A stretch of 64,000 nt of DNA from Bog-473 sp963843365 (lineage in GTDB: Bacteria; Actinomycetota; Acidimicrobiia; Acidimicrobiales; RAAP-2), in contig CAWJKG010000002.1 of NCBI GenBank assembly GCA_963843365.1, positions 434,001 to 498,000 on the forward strand, in the 5' to 3' direction. Positions 60,964 through 64,000 of this stretch are shown here, in pieces. Within the stretch, counting starts at the first letter, position 1, and each line of letters opens with the position of its first letter. The notes beneath the pieces were generated by a model. It was not told the origin of the DNA and did no database searches. It was given only the letters and a program-made list of their open reading frames with translations. A program made the translations under genes and the position numbers.

Positions 60964-61590
60964 ATGGATGGCGACCCGCAGGCGGCAGACGTCCCGGACC
61001 CTCAGCAACCCGCCACGGACGAACCGAAGCCCTCCAACCGCTGGCTGGTCGAGATCGTCGGCATCCTTGTAGTGGCCCTCGTCGTCGCCTTCCTGCTGCG
61101 CACGTTCGTCGTCGCGACGTACTCCATCCCCTCGGGATCCATGGAGCCGACCCTCCAGATCGGCGACCGGATTGTGGTGGACAAGCTGAGCTACCACCTC
61201 CACGGCGTCGACCGTTTCGACATTGTGGTGTTCACGACACCGCCGAACGAAGCGTGCGCGGGGCCGCCGGTAGCCGACCTCGTCAAGCGCGTGATCGGGC
61301 TCCCGGGCGAGATCATCTCGCTGCACGACGGCAACGTTTACATCAACGGGCAATTCCTGCCCGAGCCGTTCCTCCCCCCAGCTGCCCGCCACGACACCTA
61401 CCCCTCGGAATCGGACGGCCCCTACTCGCTACAGCAGCCTTACCGGATTCCTGCGGGCACCGTCTTCGTGATGGGCGACAACCGCGATAACTCGTGCGAC
61501 AGCCGCTACTGGGATTCTGTCCCGGAATCCACCATCATCGGCAAGGTCGACCTGCGCGTCTGGCCGCTGGAGCGGATCGGTTTCCCCTAG
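60964..61590 (+). CDS. lepB: Signal peptidase I
   Basis: A 208-residue type I signal peptidase, which cleaves Sec/Tat signal peptides outside the membrane. An acidic, Pro-rich N-terminus precedes a single transmembrane helix (LVEIVGILVVALVVAFLLRT). Box B is YSIPSGSMEPTLQIGDRIVV with nucleophilic Ser, box D is LVKRVIGLPGEIISLHDG with the general-base Lys, and box E is VFVMGDNRDNSCDSRYWDS. It is complete and probably monocistronic. Confidence 0.95.
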   Translation: MDGDPQAADVPDPQQPATDEPKPSNRWLVEIVGILVVALVVAFLLRTFVVATYSIPSGSMEPTLQIGDRIVVDKLSYHLHGVDRFDIVVFTTPPNEACAGPPVADLVKRVIGLPGEIISLHDGNVYINGQFLPEPFLPPAARHDTYPSESDGPYSLQQPYRIPAGTVFVMGDNRDNSCDSRYWDSVPESTIIGKVDLRVWPLERIGFP

Positions 61591-61606
61591 CCGTCCCATC
61601 CGTCCC

Positions 61607-61771
61607 CTACCAGCGGTAGAAGCGGTGGCTCCCCGCGTTCTCGCCGCGGCCGATGGCAAATCCCACCACCCACAACACGAGCAACACGATGGCGGCGATC
61701 CAGAGCACATGGAGGGCGAACCCTGCACCGAAGAGGATCAGGACGAGCAGTAGCGCAAGAACGAGCAGCAT
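61607..61771 (-). CDS. Tiny hydrophobic membrane protein (lmo0937/DUF5670-like)
   Basis: A 54-residue protein made of two hydrophobic helices: MLLVLALLLVLILFGAGF and ALHVLWIAAIVLLVLWVVGF. The short tail GRGENAGSHRFYRW carries the HRFYRW end common in this family of stress-related small membrane proteins. The ATG lies at 61769-61771. It is encoded on the same strand as the DUF6458 protein and may be induced with it. Function is unknown. Confidence 0.75.
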   Translation of the reverse strand: MLLVLALLLVLILFGAGFALHVLWIAAIVLLVLWVVGFAIGRGENAGSHRFYRW

Positions 61772-61842
61772 GAGACAACACAACCTTTCTGAAGAGATAC
61801 CGACGAATGAAACCCCTTGTTCAGGGGAGAGACGAGCTGGAC

Positions 61843-62094
61843 TCAATAGGTGGAATCGACGCGACGGACGACGTTGCCCTGTCCGTCGTCGACCACGGTG
61901 CGCCGGCGGCGCGTGTTCCCTGCAACCATCACGATGACGGAGATCACGGCGCCCACGACGCCGACAATCATCAGGATCCAGCCCACTTTGTTGATGTTGA
62001 AGCCGTGTTGGTAGGGCTCTGTCACAGCCCAATCCAAGATTGCCCCCACCGCAAACGCGATGATGCTCACGACGAGACCACCGGCACCAATCAT
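61843..62094 (-). CDS. DUF6458-like small membrane protein
   Basis: An 83-residue protein with two transmembrane helices (VVSIIAFAVGAILDWAV; VGWILMIVGVVGAVISVIVM) separated by a short loop TEPYQHGFNINK. A basic tail NTRRRRTVVDDGQGN follows. The pattern of helix, NI-x-VGWILMIVG helix, then RRRR matches DUF6458. The ATG at 62092-62094 was chosen (MIGAGGLVVS); a longer frame exists. Function is unknown; the family is actinobacterial. Confidence 0.8.
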   Translation of the reverse strand: MIGAGGLVVSIIAFAVGAILDWAVTEPYQHGFNINKVGWILMIVGVVGAVISVIVMVAGNTRRRRTVVDDGQGNVVRRVDSTY

Positions 62095-62363
62095 GCGAAA
62101 ACTCCTTTCAATTCGTTGCAATACATGTACCCGTCGACGAGAAGGCACAAACAACGGCCGTATGCACCTGGCGCATCACGGAGTGACACGTCGATGCGCG
62201 TGAGCACTCACTGCGCGCCTCGCGCATGCCTCGCGGCGCGCATCGCACCAGTCACGGCTTGTGCGCGAACGACGACAGCGCTCGTGGCTCGAATGGCTCT
62301 CCCCTATGCGGAACGGGCAGTATGCCTGGCGCCATATCGACCGACCGAGGAGAGACACGCACC

Positions 62364-62741
62364 ATGACAGCGCCGTACGCCGGAAGCCCGGGTCGATGGG
62401 TGTTCCTGTCCTCGCGGGACGGCCACGCCGAAGGATCGTGGGCACCGACGCCCGACATGGCCAACCCCTTCGGGAGCGTCCACGGCGGCATCATCGCCAC
62501 CGTCATCGACGAAGCCTGCGGAGCCGCCCTGATGCCGCTCATTGAGGCGCCGTCGGCACCGACCGTCTCCCTGAACGTCGAGTACCTGAACGCCGTGCAG
62601 ATCGGCGGGCACTACGCAGTGCACAGCGACATCGTGCGCAAGGGCAGGGCGATGGCGATCGCCGACGCCCGCATCCTGAACGAGGAGGGAGCAGTGCTCG
62701 TCCGCGGGACCTGCTACTTCCAGATCCCCCGGCCCAAGTAG
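62364..62741 (+). CDS. PaaI-family hotdog thioesterase
   Basis: A 125-residue hotdog-fold protein. The segment PFGSVHGGIIATVIDEACGA carries the HGG and the Asp/Glu catalytic pair of PaaI/YbgC-type acyl-CoA thioesterases. TVSLNVEYLNAVQIGGHYAV and EGAVLVRGTCYFQIPRP complete the fold. The ATG at 62364 gives MTAPYAGSPGRWVFL. It probably hydrolyses aromatic or short acyl-CoA thioesters and could serve the acyl-CoA pathways of this region. Confidence 0.88.
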   Translation: MTAPYAGSPGRWVFLSSRDGHAEGSWAPTPDMANPFGSVHGGIIATVIDEACGAALMPLIEAPSAPTVSLNVEYLNAVQIGGHYAVHSDIVRKGRAMAIADARILNEEGAVLVRGTCYFQIPRPK

Positions 62742-62754
62742 ACAGCAGAATCCG

Positions 62755-63171
62755 TCAGCGGCGGTTCCGGCGCCACACCACGCGCAGGCCCGACCAGGTC
62801 TCGTCGATGGCGCACACCTTGTTGTCCACCAGCCCCAGTGGCAGCGCGACGGCGCGCACCACGTTCTCGTCCATGGTGGTCTCGATCCCCGAGGCCCGCT
62901 TGGGCCAGGCCACCCACAGACCGCCGGCGGGAAAGATCATCCGGCCCAGCGCGTCGATGCGCTGCTCGAAGGCGCGCCGCTCCGTGAAGAAGGCGACCAC
63001 GACGTCCGCCTTGCCCCGGGCGGCGCGCTTCACCGTGACCCCGGCGGGCAGCCCTTCCACCACGCCTCCCGCCGGCTCGCCGATGAGGGCAAGCGTGGAC
63101 CCCGCCGCGATCCCCAGCTTCTTGGGCAGCGGCGTCCCGCTGTAGCCCGCGCCCGCCCCAATCCCCGCCAT
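62755..63171 (-). CDS. DUF3052-family protein
   Basis: A 138-residue protein: GYSGTPLPKKLGIAAGSTLA at the N-terminus, then VVVAFFTERRAFEQRIDALG and LWVAWPKRASGIETTMDENV, and NKVCAIDETWSGLRVVWRRN at the end. This is the DUF3052 pattern, found in actinobacteria, where it is sometimes linked to cell-envelope regulators. No function is established. It overlaps by one base with the upstream methyltransferase gene. Confidence 0.9.
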   Translation of the reverse strand: MAGIGAGAGYSGTPLPKKLGIAAGSTLALIGEPAGGVVEGLPAGVTVKRAARGKADVVVAFFTERRAFEQRIDALGRMIFPAGGLWVAWPKRASGIETTMDENVVRAVALPLGLVDNKVCAIDETWSGLRVVWRRNRR

Positions 63172-63980
63172 CAGGGATTGACGGCCTCGTAGATCCGGAA
63201 GGCCAGGGGATACTCGTACTCGTCGTCACCTACGGCGAAACGGGCGAGATGCGCGTCGATGGCGGACTCGACCTCGTCCCGCTGTTCCGGGGCCACGCCC
63301 ATGAACTCGAACAGCGACCGGTCCACGACGGCGCTGGCCGGTGCCCGCACCGTGATCTCGAGGGGCGTGCTCCGGACTTCGCCGAACCCCGCTCCTCCGA
63401 GGATGTCGTGCACGTACTCGTCGTCGCCCAGGCTGAACGGCCCGACGGGGCTCTTCCCCGGGGCCGGCGGACCGGGTGCCGGCAGATAGCGGCGGAAGAC
63501 GGTGCCCGTGTGCCAGGGGTTCTTCTCCACCCACTGCCAGCAGGCGAACACCAGCCGTCCGCCCGGACGGAGCCCGGCCCGGAGCACCCCGAACGCCGCC
63601 AGCGGCTCATCGAAGAACATGACCCCCAGCTGGCTGACGAGCAGGTCGAAGGGCTCCGCACCCAGGCCCCCGGTCTGCACGTCGCCCACCACGAACTCCA
63701 CATTGGTCGCGCCCGCCTCGGCGGCCCGGGTCCTCGCCAGCTCCACGAGCGCAGCCGAGAGATCGAATCCGACCACCCGCCCGGCCGGACCCACGCCGGC
63801 CGCCAGCGCGATCGTCTGCGCACCCCCGCCGCAGCCGATGTCACCGACGCGCTGGCCGGGCTCGACCGCCGCCGCCGCCAACAGATGGGGCGTCAGCGCC
63901 CCGGTCAGCCGTTCGCGCCTGGGCCAGGCGGCCACCCACTGCTCGTGGTTCCAGCGCGCCGCTTCCTTCTCGTTGGCCAC
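63171..63980 (-). CDS. Class I SAM-dependent methyltransferase
   Basis: A 269-residue methyltransferase. QRVGDIGCGGGAQTIALAAG is the SAM-binding motif I, GRVVGFDLSAALVELART the post-I acidic strand, FDLLVSQLGVMFFDEPLAAF motif II, and LRPGGRLVFACWQWVEKNPW motif III. The N-terminus ARWNHEQWVAAWPRRERL is typical of ubiquinone/UbiE-like and small-molecule methyltransferases. The start lies 20 bases from the window end. The substrate is unknown; it is coupled to the DUF3052 gene. Confidence 0.88.
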   Translation of the reverse strand: MANEKEAARWNHEQWVAAWPRRERLTGALTPHLLAAAAVEPGQRVGDIGCGGGAQTIALAAGVGPAGRVVGFDLSAALVELARTRAAEAGATNVEFVVGDVQTGGLGAEPFDLLVSQLGVMFFDEPLAAFGVLRAGLRPGGRLVFACWQWVEKNPWHTGTVFRRYLPAPGPPAPGKSPVGPFSLGDDEYVHDILGGAGFGEVRSTPLEITVRAPASAVVDRSLFEFMGVAPEQRDEVESAIDAHLARFAVGDDEYEYPLAFRIYEAVNP

Positions 63981-64000
63981 GGCGACAACGTAACCGTCCC

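Noticed and set aside
1..64000. tRNA, rRNA, transposase, integrase or CRISPR array
   Set aside because: I looked for T-arm consensus, repeat-spacer periodicity and DDE or tyrosine-recombinase motifs by eye and found none that hold up.

Overview
The window is GC-rich with actinobacterial gene content: mnmA-ligA-gatC-gatA order, a PASTA-domain Ser/Thr kinase, an F420-type LLM oxidoreductase, DinB/TIGR03086-type proteins of the kind tied to mycothiol chemistry, DUF3052 and DUF6458 proteins, and a secreted protein built of GYWLVG-type repeats. An uncultured Actinomycetota lineage is the best fit, and Acidimicrobiia is plausible; this placement is inference. No rRNA, tRNA, CRISPR array, transposase or phage gene was recognised.

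Layout. Positions 1-13300 are mostly minus-strand housekeeping genes: gatA (cut by the window edge), gatC, a hydrolase, an MFS pump, the PASTA kinase, ligA, mnmA, a cysteine desulfurase, an aldehyde dehydrogenase and an acyl-CoA synthetase. Positions 13300-18140 carry a sirtuin, a class-I-amidotransferase-like hydrolase divergent from a glutamine-synthetase-family enzyme, a methyltransferase and a small His/Cys-rich membrane protein. Positions 18200-28975 are accessory: an AT-richer polytopic membrane protein, the wreck of an FGGY kinase, a YceI/MarR pair around a palindrome, two DinB-type proteins, an AT-richer acyltransferase-SGNH protein, and a stretch of broken genes and non-coding DNA. 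Positions 29050-43320 hold an SDR-SDR-VOC operon, an SGNH gene lying between two copies of the ileS 3' end, ileS, a methylenetetrahydrofolate-reductase-like gene, HAD phosphatases, glutathione peroxidase, a quinone reductase and a TetR-like regulator with two HTH-like segments.

Positions 43357-60156 combine transport, surface and acyl-CoA catabolism. They include a CaCA exchanger, the repeat protein, a thiolase-DUF35-SnoaL-LLM operon, a hydroxyacid oxidase followed by an acyl-CoA synthetase, a ParD-like/zeta-like toxin-antitoxin pair, and a ligase + two thiolase-like proteins + double OB-fold cluster next to a TetR gene and a divergent CaiB-type CoA transferase. The last genes are lepB, two tiny membrane proteins, a thioesterase, a DUF3052 protein and a methyltransferase.

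Several otherwise well-conserved genes carry single-base frameshifts (cysteine desulfurase, aldehyde dehydrogenase, CaCA exchanger, hydroxyacid oxidase, zeta-like kinase, repeat protein, a VOC protein, an Ig-like protein). Their number and type suggest residual assembly indels at least as much as real gene decay. The most interesting candidates are the ileS-end repeats around the SGNH gene, the thiolase-like complex whose members lack the thiolase nucleophile, and the toxin-antitoxin pair with its perfect palindrome.
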